In this document: piece after piece, positions 46,852-59,737 of the stretch
Position numbering within the stretch: the stretch's first letter is position 1
Layout: the number at the start of each line of letters is the position of its first letter
Origin: Hypoxylon rubiginosum
Taxonomy: Eukaryota > Ascomycota > Sordariomycetes > Xylariales > Hypoxylaceae
Direction: 5' to 3'
NCBI GenBank assembly: GCA_902806565.1
Contig: CADCXA010000037.1
Coordinates: 372,001 to 436,000 of the forward strand
Length of the DNA stretch: 64,000 nt
Notes under the pieces: generated by a model
Told to the model about the DNA's origin: nothing
Databases searched by the model: none
Seen by the model: only the letters and a program-made list of their open reading frames with translations
Translations under genes and position numbers: made by a program

Positions 46852-48755
46852 TCATGCGAGTTGGTACTCGGCGATCAGCTTCTCGGCGCAGGTCAGGCCG
46901 GTGAGGTACGCGACGGCCTGGACGTGGCAGCTCGCGATGAGCGGGACCACGCTCATATCAGCGACGCGCAGGCCTTCGAAACCGAAGAGCCTAAAGTCAC
47001 TATCGACGGCCGCCTCCTTGTCGTCGCCGCTCCGCCCCATCTTGACGGTCCCCGTCATGTGCCAGCTCGACCCGATGTTCTGCCGCCAGTACTCCAGCAG
47101 CTCGTCGTCCGACTCGCCCGCGGGCCCCGCGATCGTCGCCACGTTGTCTTTCAGGAACGCCTCGTGCCGGACGATCCGGTACGCGTCGCGCAGCGACTCG
47201 ACCGCCGCGCGCCGGTCGAACGGCGTCGACAGGAACCTCGGGTCGAAGCGCAGCGGCGCGTCCGGGTCCGCCGACCGCAGCGCGACCTCGCCGCGCGCCT
47301 GCGCGTTGTACAGGAACACGAGCAGGCACGAGTAGTTGAGCGCCGACGCGGGGAAGCCGTTGGGGGTCACCCAGTGCAGCGGGAAGTGCGTCAGCAGCTC
47401 GTAGTGCGGGACCGTGGGGTCGCTCAGGAAGTCCCGCTCGGATCCGGGTAGGTCGAGGTACTCGGGCGAGGCGGCGAGGCGCGGGAGCTTGAACCAGCCG
47501 ATCGGCATCTCGCACCCGAAACGGGCCCACGGGCCCGCCCCCGACGAGGCCGTCCACTGCGCCAGCGCCGCCGCCATCGCCGTATCGTCCCCGTAGAAGG
47601 CGGCGCGGTCGGCGTCGCCGCTGGCCCGCGCGTATGCCAGCGGCACGAAGGCGTGGTCCCGTAAACCTTGGCCGATCGCCGGCACGTCCTTGACCACCGG
47701 AATCCCGAATTTTTCTAGCTGTGCTTTGGGCCCGATGCCTGAGTGCATGAGGATCTTGGGGTCGTCGAGGGCGCCCGCGGAGAGGATTACTTCCTTGGAG
47801 GCCAGATCTGGTAATGAGTATCTCTTACGTCAGTAATTTTTGTATACGAAGCTGCGGAAATGATTATGGGTAGGTATAATAAGCTTGCCAAAATCTCCCA
47901 CTCACACTGCTTGCCATTCGACTCGACGCCCACGGCTCTCTTGCCTTTTAGCACGACGCGCTGGACCGGCGAGTCGGTGACGATGGTCAGGTTCTCCGGC
48001 GCCGGCGCGAGCAGGTCCGTCGCCGTCGACCGGAGCCCCCGGCTCGACGAGTTGATGCCGAGCGCCATGCCGATGGGGTCGCCCGAGTTGTGGTCCGGGT
48101 TCAGCGGGAACCCGGCCCGCTCGAAGAGCTCCAGCATCGGCACCACGTCCTCCTCCGCCTGAACCCCGACGTATCCCGTCCTTAGGGGCCCGCTGTCGCC
48201 GTGGTCCTCCGGCCGCGCCGCCGCGTACTTGCCCGGGACGCCGGGCGGCGGCCGCGGGTCGAACGACTCGAGGCTCCGGAGCCGGCGCCGCATGCGCTCC
48301 CAGGCGAAGGCGCCGTCGCCCGCGAGCCGCGCCCACTCGTCGTAGTCGCGGCGGGCGCCGACGGTGAAGACGCTGAAGTTGATGGCGCTGGAGCCGCCGA
48401 GGCCGCGGCCGCGCGAGTAGTCGAGCTCGCGCCCCGCGCAGTGCTCCTGCGGGGACGTCTTGTACCCCCAGTTCATCGCCGGGTTCTGCAGCGTCGTCCA
48501 CCGCTTCCCGTCCACGCGCATGCTGCGGTCGTCGTTGGGGCCCCCGGCCTCGATGAGGAGCACGCGAGGTTTGGCCGCCGACCGCGCCAACGACGATGCG
48601 ATCGAGCTGCCCGCCGGCCCGCCTGTGTAATAGGTCGTTAGCTATACGTTGGGGGGGTAGATGCGAAGCGCGGAGCGGAGCTGCTGTGTAACGTCGCACG
48701 CGTATGCGGAATACTACTTACCGCCGACTACGATGAAGTCATATGTTGTCGCCAT
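46852..48755 (-). CDS. GMC-family FAD oxidoreductase
   Basis: Three exons (48755-48722, 48622-47906, 47807-46852) give 568 residues. The glucose-methanol-choline family oxidises alcohols, aldehydes or sugars with FAD. The ADP-binding motif is VVGGGPAGSSIASSL (residues ~8-22), interrupted by the first intron after VVG. GMC signature 1 is GRGLGGSSAINFSVF and signature 2 is ASKEVILSAGALDDPKILMHSGIGP. The active-site histidine is in SSWHMTGTVKMG, and the second catalytic position is in ASCHVQAVAYLTG. No signal peptide is present, so it is probably intracellular. The gene is markedly GC-rich, which gives long shadow frames on the other strand. No neighbouring biosynthetic genes indicate a substrate. 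Confidence 0.9.
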
Positions 48756-50911
48756 GTCTCACCTCACAAAGAAGCCTTGGGGAAGAAGAAGGGCGACGTC
48801 TACGAAGGACACGGAGGTAATAGAGATTGGAAACGGCCAGTCTTTAAACGAGAAGGAAAAGACGACATGCATTAGCTATATAATTCACAGGCTATCCTGC
48901 AGTTGATACTGGTTCTTTTAAGCCCCTGAAAATCCGGAAAAAGCAACACGCGGTACAGCACCAACATATCAGCGACGTCGTTATCGGAGAGGGGCTATGC
49001 AAGATATCGCGGCACCAGCCAATCGACCACGAGTTATAGTCTGCGAGATCCAACAGCAAGTCGCCCAGTCGTGCCCAAGTGCGGACCGAGTCCTTTGCCA
49101 GGTCAGCCAGTCATAAGCTCCCTCCAGGCTTCGGCTCGGCGCGCGTTCGGTGCGGGGGGGAAACATTAGGGCGGATTAGGACGGGCATCATGCAGCCCGG
49201 TAGACTACCATTTTCCGCATTGGGCTTTTGTCGAAAGCCGACTTAGATGCCGTCTTACTTGTATCCATCAGCTATGCCCACTCGGCCGGGAATACGCGGG
49301 CTAGCTTTAGGTGGTTAGTGAGATTAGCGAGTAGTAGATGAGATGTCATTAAGCCCTCACGCTGACTTGCCGCCGTTACACGTGTGCCGCAGAAACACCT
49401 AGGGATGCTGAAGAGTGTAGTCCGACATGAGTTGAGAAAGGGCGGTGAATGTCAGGATCAGGTCAAGTTACTGGGTAAGAGAGTCGCTAGTCAAGTTCGG
49501 GATCAACGACCATCTAGACTTTCGAGTAGATAAGATGGACTCTACCCTTACCGTAGCATTTGGTAATGCCTTACCGCTCCCGTAGGATTTAGGGCCAATG
49601 AAGAACCCAGGCCCAAAAGTAAGCTTACTTGTGCCCTTCGTAGATATGCAGAGGTAAGTGTGGGGAGTACTGCATATGCTATGTCGCCCCCCTGTCCACT
49701 ACTTCGGATCCCTTTTACCTAAGTATTTGTCATGACACTATAAACATAGATCGAGGATAGGATCTATCGTGAAAAAGCGACAAGAGCACTGCGATACAGC
49801 GCAATAACATAAACGTGTTTTGCGATACCACGTGTATGTAAAGGAGAAGTTCGTAATAGATTTCAAGACTCAAGGTTATTATCATACCTATATCACATAT
49901 TCGCCTCACCGAGAAAAGGGAGTTGCCTTTTCTCTAATATGTATGGGAGTATTGGAACACTATGACTTCTTTGACAACTGGGCAAACTTCGAGAAGTACA
50001 ATATTTCCCCGGCGGTGAGGCTCGGTATGGAAATTACAAAGTACAAGTCGGGAATTAGGGGAAGGCTGTTAGGTGTATTTGAGACGGGCGTAAACCACAG
50101 CCCTCCAAGTCTGTATGTTCCAAAAGATGTATAAAGCCTAAATGGAGCGCCCCTGGATACTTGGTTGTGTAGGCAGTAGTATGATGGTGTCCACGTGCTG
50201 CTGCTGAACCAAGTCTTTGTCTTCATATAACTTTATGTACCTACCTGTCTCATATTTACATCCACGGCGTTGTAAAGCAACAAGCAAGCATTGTTCAGGT
50301 GGCGACTAGATCCTGATGCTCTACTCTGCTCGTCCGTATCTAAGTTTTATGGCGGAATAGAGGCTGTAGAGTCTTTCAGGAAATGGTGGGTATCTGCGGA
50401 CGATTCCGAAGTATCCATATATTTCGCCTTTGTCTTCAGTTAAATGTACCTTGGTCCGCGCACAAGTGTCGCCGCAAAGAGCAATGGAATGTTTCACATG
50501 AGGGAATATCCCGGGGGTTACGGATAGAAATCCTCAGCTCCGCGTCAAGTTAAGTACCTGCTTTCGGATAAGGGCAGCCTTGTTGATACTTCCTATTGCA
50601 ACCTGCGGACCACGAATAATGAAGTGTTTGAGCTCGCATAAGCCGTCGAACTGAGATTTTCAGTCGAGCAATGACGACAATGTCGTAATGTGCGGAGGAA
50701 GTTTTGCTCCTCTTAGTTACATCAGTAGGTACCTAGGTAGTTTCAATGAGACTGTTGTTCTTTGTGCCATACCTAATATCAGCACGTGGGGACTTGAGAT
50801 ATCAGCATGACGATAGTTCTAGTCATTCTTTTAACCAAGACATTCTAACTTTGACTTCCTTCCTTCGGCAGCAGATATCCCACCTATGGGGTTCGTTCGA
50901 GTTTGGTTGAT
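48756..50911. other. Intergenic region
   Basis: 2.1 kb between divergent genes with no supportable coding region; a 105-codon open frame at 49820-50134 has no recognisable features. Confidence 0.45.
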
Positions 50912-52536
50912 ATGGCGTACCCGGCACAAGTTGCGTTCTGGGCCGTAGAAGTGTTCGTGATAGGATTGCGCATATACGTTCGATGGCTAGATGTCGGACC
51001 GGGAAACTGGCAGCTTGACGATTATCTGATGCCTCTGATAGGGGTAACTTGCCCTTGAGTTAGACGTCGCAGCCGCTTTTCGCGGGGTGGCGTAGGAGTA
51101 GATGTTAATTATTTCCGAGGAACGAAGGTAGCCGCTGGGTCCCATATATGGATGGGGTGGTTTGTGGCGTTGAAGCTGGGGGGCCTGACGAATGCCAACC
51201 TGAGTGATGAGAGACGCGCGACGCTCTCGGATACCAACCCAGCGGAATACACTACTAGGCAGCTCGCGTCTAAAGTGCTCATAGCTGTCTGGAGCCTGAG
51301 CGCTTTCATCATCTGGGCCCTAAAAGTCTGCCTAGCCGTGTCCTACTCACGAATAACGTATGTTGTTACTCGTTCGAGAACCATTGTTTCTGCCTTTTTC
51401 CTAACTCCTCCCTTTCCGTGTCATTTCTTAGATTGACTGAGGAAACTTATAACCAGGGCGCGTTTACGGAACCTGAAGCTTCAGGTCCGCCTTTCCTATT
51501 TTTTCATAGGTGTTACCTACGTTGCCGTGCAGGTGACTATTCTCTTTTCCTGCAGGCCGATTTCGAAGCTATGGCAGATCAACCCTGATCCGGGGAGTAT
51601 GTGCCTCGAAAATGTTTCTTCCACTCTCGTTTGAAAAAGATAGGATAGGATCTTGACGTTAACCGCGAAATTCCACAGATATGTGCCACCCAAGTTCTTC
51701 GAGAGCTTTCATCTGGGTATACTTCGTGCTGCACATCGTCACGGATTTGCACCTCCTGTGTATCCCGTTACCGGTAAGCTTCCGCGATGTGCTTTTATAC
51801 TCGTGGCTCTCGTGATCTATGAGTGGGCAGGTAGTTTTGCTAACCTTGGCCGCATAGTTACTCTGGAAAGTAAATATTGGCCAGCGAAAAAAGATTATCT
51901 TGATGTCTCTCTTCAGCGGAGGTATCTTCACCAGGGTGGCAACTGTAATTCGGACGACTACTCTTTTAGGTGTGAGTTAAAATGTGTATCGGTCTTCTAA
52001 GGACATAACTAACACATAGCATCATGTTTCGTTGCCGTAGGTCAATGCTGCGGATATGGGGCTGTGGTCGTGCCTCGAGATCTTCATCGCCACCAGTGTG
52101 ACAAACGCGCCGGTTCTGCACCCGTTGCTCCGGAGATGGGCACATAAGCTCGTTTCAAAAAATACATCGCGGCATAATCAGTTGTCGTCGGTCATTAGTA
52201 CTCAGAATAACCCCCTTCGAAGTAATGTGAGTAGAAGAACAACAGACGAAGGGTAGAAGAGCAACATTCTAACGTAGGGTAAACTCGTAGTACGCCGTCA
52301 CCACCTTGGGCAGCGACGAGTACGCCTCAACCGACGGCGATAACCAGAGGCAGAATGACTTCATCACACCATGCCCTCTCAGGGGGGTTGTTGTGGATCG
52401 TGAGGTTAGCATCACAACGGAGGTAGTGCCGACGGCGGAGATCGGGTTCCCCGTGAGCCATCAAGATTGGGATATCACCGCACCGAAGCGACCCTTGGGA
52501 TCATATTGGTCGGTTAGGAACGGTGCTAAAACTTGA
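50912..52536 (+). CDS. Rhodopsin-like fungal integral membrane protein
   Basis: Seven exons join in phase: 50912-51043, 51128-51357, 51457-51596, 51679-51773, 51858-51971, 52041-52226 and 52291-52536, giving 380 residues. Motifs of the fungal rhodopsin-domain family include RIYVRW...DDYLMPL, ALKVCLAVSYSRIT and RLRNLKLQVRLSYFFIGVTY. Others are LFSCRPISKLWQINPDPGNMC, then HIVTDLHLLCIPLP and VNAADMGLWSCLEIFIATS. The cytosolic tail has the family-typical RGVVVDREVSITTEV. Exon 7 matters: without the intron 52227-52290 the frame stops at 52256. That intron has a GTGAGT donor, a CTAAC branch point and a phase-0 TAG acceptor. The exon 2 acceptor is an unusual AAG. This is a different subfamily from the membrane protein at 32-33 kb. 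Function is unknown. Confidence 0.8.
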
Positions 52537-53192
52537 ACATAGATCTACCGAGCCTCGTTTATAAATATACATAGATATATTCATCTGCTACCAGCTTGGG
52601 TCGCTGATTAATCGGTCTTCGTGACTGAGTAGTAAAAGAGTCAAAATAGAAAAGGTGGTGAGAGAAAGGAGCAGACCTCGGTGTCGATCATCTATGTAGA
52701 CCTAGAACCATTACGTAATCCATTCGTTACATCCCGTCATCGGCGATGACATACCCGGTTCGGGGTAGCGAAGCCTCATGGCGGCAATAGACGGGTTTGG
52801 TATAAATATAAGAGCCCCGCGTCAGCCGGTACCCGTGGCCAACACATCGTCCTGATCACTTATCAAATGTCAAGATATTCTAGTTCGAAAGAGAACTTCA
52901 ATTCATTACTGGCTATGGGGACCAGGAAAAAGAAAATCAACTTTTGATGCCTCGCTCTATGCATTATTCCATATTCCATTGAATTAAAAAAGAAACCCGT
53001 TTGCCGCTGTGAACGCCGTAAAGTCCCCCACCTTAGCCAAATCCGTCATGAATTTGCAGATGGAACTTAGTTCTTTTCGTGTCGAACCCTCAATTTCTGG
53101 ATGCGAACTCGGAGAGGAAGTCTCCATCGCCAGGATGGTCGGGGAGGTGCGGGAGGCGGCGGTGGCGGCGGAGGCACGGGATAGCCTCGTTC
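52537..53192. other. Intergenic region between convergent genes
   Basis: 3' flanks of the rhodopsin-like gene and of DUG3. No gene is seen. Confidence 0.5.
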
Positions 53193-54873
53193 CTAGAGAG
53201 ACATTCCGAGGACGCGTGCGGCCTTCTCCGAGGTGACGTACTCCGGACCTCTTGCCGCAGCAGTCATCTGTATAGGGCTGTCCGGGAACGGCAGATCCAT
53301 GTCTACCTGGTGGTCTGCAGGATGAGGTTGCTCTCCGATGTTGAGCGAACGTCTCTTCTTCTTGATGTTACCCTGCGAAGGAAGCTTCGTACTCATCTCA
53401 GGACGAGGCTCTAGACGCGGAGGGGGATCGCCCGGAGGAGATCGGATATCCGATGGTGCTAAAGCCGACTCCGAGTGCGATAGGGGAGTCTTGTTACGTA
53501 CTGAGGTTGAGGGGCCCTCGGGCGTGCGGCTTCGTCCAATACCGGCGGAAATCAGAGGGGCAAGAATACGTCTCTGGCCCTCAGAATCGATGCCCGGAGT
53601 AGGCAGAGGGCTAGCAACACGGGGAGCAGCCTTCTCATTAGTAGTGAGGCCCTTCGTCTGCGCAAATGCCGAAGAGCGCTTGTGGCAGGGATCGCGGTCC
53701 GAATAGCTGTCAATGATGGGGTTGACCATGACAGTCTGGCCGTGGATCGTCAGTATGGAGTTGGTAGGAACATTGACCCAGTTTTCTAGCAATCAGTTAG
53801 CACATCTGCATACTACATGTTACGATGGGGGCAGAAAGTACCTCGTTCGAAGGTCAGGGGTTCGCTAGCAACGAGAACGATGTCGGCTCCCTTATCTTGA
53901 CGCTCCATCTGGTAGTCTCTGTCATTACCAGCTGAGGGGTTTGTCTCCCACTGGGTGCCTGAGGAATAGTACAGGCTCGCTGCCTCGTCAGTCTTACTGC
54001 TGACGTATCTGGTGCAGATGATGCTGTGTCCATCCGTAACTGCGAAGTTCAACAAACTTCTCGTGTCCACGTTTTCGCTCTGGATGGTGCTCTCAGGTAT
54101 GGCCATGGTCAGCTCGTTGATTATCTCGATAGTCTGCAGCATGGCCTTGCGAATGACACCCGGACCGAAACCATTCTTTGGCTGCGCACTAGGGTTGACC
54201 CCCAGTCGTTCCAAGCGATCGAGGAAAAGAGCAAAAGCCCACTCGCTGTCGGTTCCACCCTGGACACAGAGATACCACTTGTCATGGAGTCGCTCGCCCA
54301 GCTTTCTCTTGATGTGCTTCCAGCCTCCTAAGCCGCCATTGTGCATCCACATTAAGCTTCCATGGCAAAAGGGATGGCAGTTATCCTCGCTAAGGGATCC
54401 CTCGGTGGTCGCTCGGACGTGGGCAAAGACGAGTCGCGATGCTGTTTTGGAGGCGAGTCGGTGTAGGTTGGTGCAGCTCCATGCGGGAACGGTGGATGTA
54501 AATAGGCAGGGAGCAGCACCTAGCTTGGGGTCGGTATAGAAGCCGATGCCGAAGCCATCTGCATTGTTCTGGCCGCGTCGTGTATCCTGCAACAGAGGTA
54601 ACAAGAGTTAGCGATAACATTATCCTTGTACACCAGTTATCATGTCGCAGTTTATATCGCAACCTACCAGTCGTAGTCTCGAGTCAAACGATTGCTTGAG
54701 GATGGAATGTGTCGGATCGAGGATCAGCTTCGAGAGCAAGATCTCGTCGCTACCTCGGTAGACCTTTAGTCAATTGTCAGTTTCGTGGTTTCCGTAGATG
54801 GTAGAACATAGATCGTTGGTGGTTGTGTGACTGGTGTGCTGGTTATGATGTAACTTACTAGGAAACGACACAT
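53193..54873 (-). CDS. DUG3: Dug3-like class II glutamine amidotransferase
   Basis: Four exons (54873-54859, 54763-54668, 54586-53842, 53785-53193) give 482 residues. Dug3 is the amidotransferase-like subunit of the Dug complex, which starts cytosolic degradation of glutathione outside the gamma-glutamyl cycle. The mature N-terminus is MCRFL, with Cys2 as the Ntn nucleophile. The first exon encodes just these five residues. Further class II signatures are NNADGFGIGFY, VFAHVRATTEGSLSEDNCHPF and LMWMHNGGLG, then GGTDSEWAFALFLD. The last ~190 residues are Ser/Pro-rich and poorly structured, longer than in yeast Dug3. The second intron acceptor is AAG. Confidence 0.9.
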
Positions 54874-56386
54874 CTTCCTGCCGCATGTGATAACGAAATG
54901 CTCGAGCGGCGTCAGGCGTTGTAACCAGAGCTTTGATGTTTCTTACGAACTGATGCGACAGTTCAGACAGAGAAATAAAGGAAGACTCGTATCTTAAAGG
55001 GCGGTGGCGCTAACGTGAGCAGATTTGTGACCACGTTGGATTGCGCTGCTTTTTATTTTGTTATATTTTACTCTGTGGTATCTGTGGTAAGACTCAAGGC
55101 CGTGCAGGTGGCGTGCAGAGAGTACAGGATTGCGAGATCGCAGATTGGGAGTGACGCTGGTTGGCCCTGGAAATTGATGGGTCTTTTGAAATTTACAGTG
55201 GCATTCCCCCCTGTCTTGCCTTGTTAATATGTACCCTGCCGCCCTTTTCACCCTGCCCCCTACCTATTACGTAGGTACCTAGAGGTAAGGTGTAAGGTCC
55301 GGTCCAGTAAGGTGCATGTGGTCAGTAAGGTGATTAGGCACGGGCAAGATCCAGCAAGGTTCAGCTGAAGTTCCCAATCAGGCTAGGATAGGATTGTTTT
55401 GGCAGCTGTAAGTATCCGGGGTACGGCGTGGTGGGCTAGGTGGGCTGGGTGGATGTACGGGCCTGGAACTCGCGTGGCCGCCCCTTGCTGCCGTAATTAG
55501 CACAACTTTGATTTAGCTGCCGGCCACAGCTGCAGTGGAAATCTGGGGCTGCTTTCTAGAATCTCCTTGGCCAATCGAAAGCTTTGTATCACCAAGAAAA
55601 AGGAGGATTGATGTATTTCACACACTGTACCTGTGTACATACACATATGTGTGATCCGTTTTATATCGGTATGATAATAATAATGCTATTTGCTACTTTG
55701 CTTATATATATATATATATTAATCCATTTATCTCCCCTTTCTTGTACCCCGTTAATATTCGTACAAGATCATGATTAACATCGGATGAGACGTTGGATCA
55801 ATTGTAAGAGTTGCCTTAAGTGTCTGGGAAGCATGTTTCGTTCTACCGTAACAGGTGACATGTAGCATCTCATGTGTTTGCTTATGCTCATAAGCTACCT
55901 GGGTAAGGATATAACCCCATATGCTTAAGCAGTCTCCTGCAGCTTGCCAATGCTTGACTAGGCGCCTAGCACTTAAGGTATGCATTACGTACGGATTTCG
56001 TACGTATAACTATCTTTTAGCAAGACCTTTAGCAAACCACATAGGGGTTGATCATTACATGGTGTCTATCAGCTTTCTATCCCTTACAAGAGTGTTAGTT
56101 CAATCCTTGTTAGAGATACCGAATGAGCAGGTTGGAGTAGAGCAACTTTACCAGCCCCTTCGCTCCACTTGCCTTACAGTCACATGTGTTGTCCTGCTTC
56201 TCACTCATGCACAGTGTAGGTATCAGGGAGAAGTGATCTCGTATTTAGCTGTAGTACCGTGTGTATGGCTTGATATGGGTCGTGTCAAGTTCAAAGCTAC
56301 TATCCATCTAGAATTCAAATGAAGACATAATCCCATATTGCTATAAATCGTCTACCTTCGATGTGTATATAGTAACTGCCTGATAC
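54874..56386. other. Intergenic region
   Basis: Promoter of DUG3 and 3' flank of the cystinosin gene. It contains a (TA)n run at about 55702-55719 and a GTAGGTACCTAG repeat at 55272. No gene is seen. Confidence 0.45.
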
Positions 56387-57274
56387 TTAGTCTAATCTCC
56401 GCCTATCCTCACCCCTCTCAAGCAGCGAATCTCTCTCTCCATCCTTAGCCGTACCATCGTCCCGGTAGAGAACGTAATGCTGGGTCATAAACACCAAATC
56501 GTAGAGCATGCTCACATTGCCCAACGCGAACTTAGTCGGGTTACCCGTGACGCCGGACCAGTCGCCCTGCAGCCAGGAGTCAAGGAGGAGCTGGGCGATG
56601 CTGAGGATGCCGCCCAGGAAGTCCAGCAGGATCTGGCCGATGCTCCAGCCCTTGGTGCTGCGGTTCCGGAAGTTATACGCGAGCTGGGGAGCGTACTTGA
56701 CCAGTGTGATGAGCAGCTTGACGTACGAGACGGTGTAGACGACGTCGAGCCACGCCCACGCCGTCTTGGGGTCCGCGTCCGGAGGCGCGGACAGGACGAC
56801 GCAGACGATGATAGCGACGGCGATGAAGGACCCAGTCGCGACGCCGAGCATGAGGCGTGACGGCCGCGTGCCGGGGGCTCGCTCAAATCCCCAGATGGCG
56901 GGAAAGAAATACTGCGTAGCCAAAACGGCACAGACAACTAGTGCATGCGCAGCAAAGACGACGTCATTGACTGCGACGCTCGGGGTGTGGCCATGATTGC
57001 GAAGAGCATACTGATCGCGAATGACCTGGGACGAATAGAAGATGGCGTTATAAGTAAGGTAGGCGAGAAACCCTTCATGCAGTTAGAGACTAAATGTCCG
57101 TTTCGAACGAGGTGAGATAAACATACCCAGGGTGTTGATGAATGGAAAGTCCACCGTGGTACCAGAGGTGGATTTCCTCCGAATGTTCAAAATCGGCTGT
57201 GAATAGAAGGACAAGGACCAAGACAGCGTATATACCCATCCGAATAAGGCAGATAGGAACTCGAGAAAGCTCAT
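56387..57274 (-). CDS. Cystinosin-type PQ-loop transporter
   Basis: Two exons (57274-57127, 57072-56387) give 277 residues, the usual size for cystinosin/Ers1-like vacuolar or lysosomal cystine/proton symporters. It is a seven-helix membrane protein with two PQ-loop repeats. The first is WSLSFYSQPILNIRRKSTSG and the second LVKYAPQLAYNFRNRSTKGW. FINTLGFLAYLTYNAIFY and a late helix with ILLDFLGGILSIAQLLLDS also match the family. The carboxyl tail is short and charged. The start was taken at MSFLEF, with a helix right after it; an upstream ATG at 57307 in the same frame would add 11 residues. The intron acceptor is an AAG preceded by CTAAC. Confidence 0.9.
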
Positions 57275-57971
57275 GATGCTTGGCCGGTTAAAGTGAGCTT
57301 GGCGCACGCGACGCTGGGCTTGGTAATCAGTTATCGCGGTGATTCGCTGATGAAGAGAGCGAAGGTTACGGGGTAGAGGTGACGTAGCACCTAAATCGAC
57401 TGGGCAGGTAGCTTCAAGACTCTCACTCTTCCGTACGTGTCCACGTATAACTACTACATCAACTCGGCGACGCCTACAAGATGGAGGAAGACTTCAAAAG
57501 TGAGTGCGCGTCTTACATTTCTGTCAAATGATTCTGAAATTGCGATTAGGAGATTAGCGAGAGCCCAGTATTTTGGATCACCGGACCCCACCACGGGGAT
57601 TGCGCCATCGAGCCGGACCTAGCCTAACCTAATATCCGTCCAAACCCGGCTAGGACCAACCTTATCCATTCGTCTTGAGCCGCAGCGAAGTTAACAGTTT
57701 ATAAACCGCGAGTTTAAGCTGAAAGTACCTAAGTATCATGCGTATTCTCATATCCCTAGCCCGATAGTAAAGACCGTGAGCAAGCAATGAAAAGCGTCTC
57801 ATTCGCTTACAGTCGACCGAGCTCGGTGCCAGGAACTAGGACAACTGCCGGCGCCAACAAGCAAGTGTAATACTCTATCAAAGAGATTGGTATAGAAAGA
57901 GCAGATCAATGCGATGTTCATCTCAAGTATTATCTTTACTAAAGCTCGAGCAAGGAGATACCGCGGAGTTG
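57275..57971. other. Intergenic region
   Basis: Promoter of the cystinosin gene, with no other feature apparent up to the MITE-like repeat at 57972. Confidence 0.45.
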
Positions 57972-58106
57972 AAACCAACCACACTGATATACGGTTCTTT
58001 TCAAAGATATATGGTTTATATAAATATACATGGCTTATAAAGCCGTATATAAATTTTCATAACCCATATACCTCTCAAAGGAGCAATATATCAGTATGGT
58101 TGGTTT
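57972..58106. mobile_element. MITE-like inverted repeat, 135 bp
   Basis: The ends AAACCAACCACACTGATATA and its inverted partner (TATATCAGTATGGTTGGTTT) are 19 of 20 identical. Weaker pairing continues inwards over about 45 bp, with an AT-rich centre. No clear target duplication is visible, so origin as a MITE is likely but not proven. It lies in the 3' flank of the hydrolase gene at 58176-59161. Confidence 0.6.
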
Positions 58107-58175
58107 GACTTCTGGCCTACCTTCCCCCCACCTTTTTTTTCTAGCTCCCTCCCCTAGGCGCCTGGGTACCTTATG

Positions 58176-59161
58176 CTACGCCGTCAAAAATGACTCCAAA
58201 TGCTTCATATGCTTCCCTCGTTGGTCAACGTGAGAAAAGTGCGCAGCGTTATCCAGCGTGATCCATTTCACGTTTTTAATATTGTCGAAGAATGGCTGCA
58301 TTACCACATCTTGAGCTTCATCTTCCGCTCCGTTGATTAGTAGCGTAGGGACCTTAATCTTGTCTAGCTTGGGTACGCAAGTCCAGTCACGAAGCGAGCC
58401 GGAAATATACAGCTCGCTTGGTCCGTACCTAGTTTAAATCAGCTTATTATCTGGTTTGTTTTAGAAAAGACATGATGCTCTCACATTGTCCCATAGGTGG
58501 TTGCGTCTTTCGCAAACCAGTCTAGCGCGGCTTGCACTTCTTTCGACGGCCATGGTCTTGCCAGGCTGAGGTGTCTCTTGTAGAAGACTTCAACAGCGGC
58601 TTCGTACTCCGGACTTTCGAAGTCCATCTTCTTTTCCGCGTCACTCAGCACTTTCTGTATATCTTCCGGCAACTTTTTTCTCAATACAGTGATGCCAGCT
58701 CGCCAAGCATCCATACTCGCCAGACTACTCGAGATTACTAGGCGTCGGAGATTGACAGAGCTCGATGTCGTCGATGCCCATTCCGCTGCTAGCATTCCTC
58801 CCCACGAGTGCCCATACACGTCGATAGGCCGGTCTTTCATGCCTAGGTGAAGCAGAAGATTATCCAGCTCATCCTTGAAAAGGTCTATGGACCAGAAAGC
58901 CTCGTCGCCAGCTTTATCGGGTAGATGAGTCGATCGGCCGTTTCCAATCTGGTCGTAGAAAATAAGGGGTATAGAGGGTGCCAGGTCGGTCAACGGGAGC
59001 AAGTATTCGTGACATGCGCCAGGGCCTCCGTGGAGGATAATTAGAGGTGTTTTCGGTGACTTTAGGTCACCCACGACTTTATACCAAGTGTAGCAAGGTT
59101 CAGATACACCTCGAACGTTGAATTCCACGCTGCCCTCCGTCATGGTGAGCACCTTTTTCAT
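58176..59161 (-). CDS. Proline iminopeptidase-like alpha/beta hydrolase
   Basis: Two exons (59161-58485, 58428-58176) give 309 residues. The fold and motifs are those of the proline iminopeptidase (S33) family, whose members release N-terminal proline or hydrolyse related amides. The oxyanion motif is HGGPG (44-48), followed by FYDQIGNGRS. The nucleophile elbow is YGHSWGGMLA with Ser119. The acid is expected in LLINGAEDEAQDVV and the histidine in NAAHFSHVDQ. The cap-domain segment (WRAGITVLRKKLPEDIQ) is present. The intron splits the Met codon at ATYGTM and has a TAG acceptor. No signal peptide is evident, so it is presumably cytosolic. Confidence 0.88.
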
Positions 59162-59682
59162 GCTGGATGACGCAGGGTATTAGATAACCCTAAGAGAAGG
59201 ATTAGAATGTGGAGAAACGGAAATATTTATGTCACGGAGGTATATCTTTATATATGTGAGAGGAATCTTACTTACCCCACTTCCTTTCGAGAACCCTCCC
59301 TTCAACTTCGTATATTTACTCGCACCGTAACACGAAATAGAGTATGGGGGAGCAGTCAATACCAGGTTAAGGATTTCAGATTCTCATAAATTAAGATGTA
59401 ACAGTCGTGGAATGTACTGAGTAGGAAGAGCTCTAACCTAGTCCTTCTGAGCGCTATCTATAGTAATTCCAGTTTTACGGATAACCAAGGGAGTATCAGT
59501 AAAAGCTTGGACGAGTTAGAAGACCAATTTCGAACCCTCTGACCACTTATTGACCATTTTCTCCCAGCTGTTGAGTCAGGACACCTAGCGAATATTGCCA
59601 TTCGAAAAGAATCAACTTTATGGTAAATCGCCCCTTACCTGCCTACTGAGAAGTCATTTTAATTGGCAGCTTGATTTGTTTT

Positions 59683-59737
59683 GGGGGGGGGGGGGGGGGG
59701 GGGGGGAGGGGTTTAAAAAAAAAAAAAAAAAAAAAAA
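59683..59737 (+). repeat. Poly-G (24) and poly-A (23) homopolymer block
   Basis: A run of 24 G, then AGGGGTTT, then 23 A. Homopolymers of this length are rare in a fungal genome and hard to sequence, so their exact length is unreliable. Confidence 0.85.

Noticed and set aside
46861..47451. Plus-strand Arg-rich open frame
   Set aside because: Antisense to the GMC oxidoreductase; high GC removes stop codons, and no motif is present.
49820..50134. 104-codon open frame between the GMC and rhodopsin-like genes
   Set aside because: No recognisable domain, and an overlapping frame of similar length exists on the other strand.
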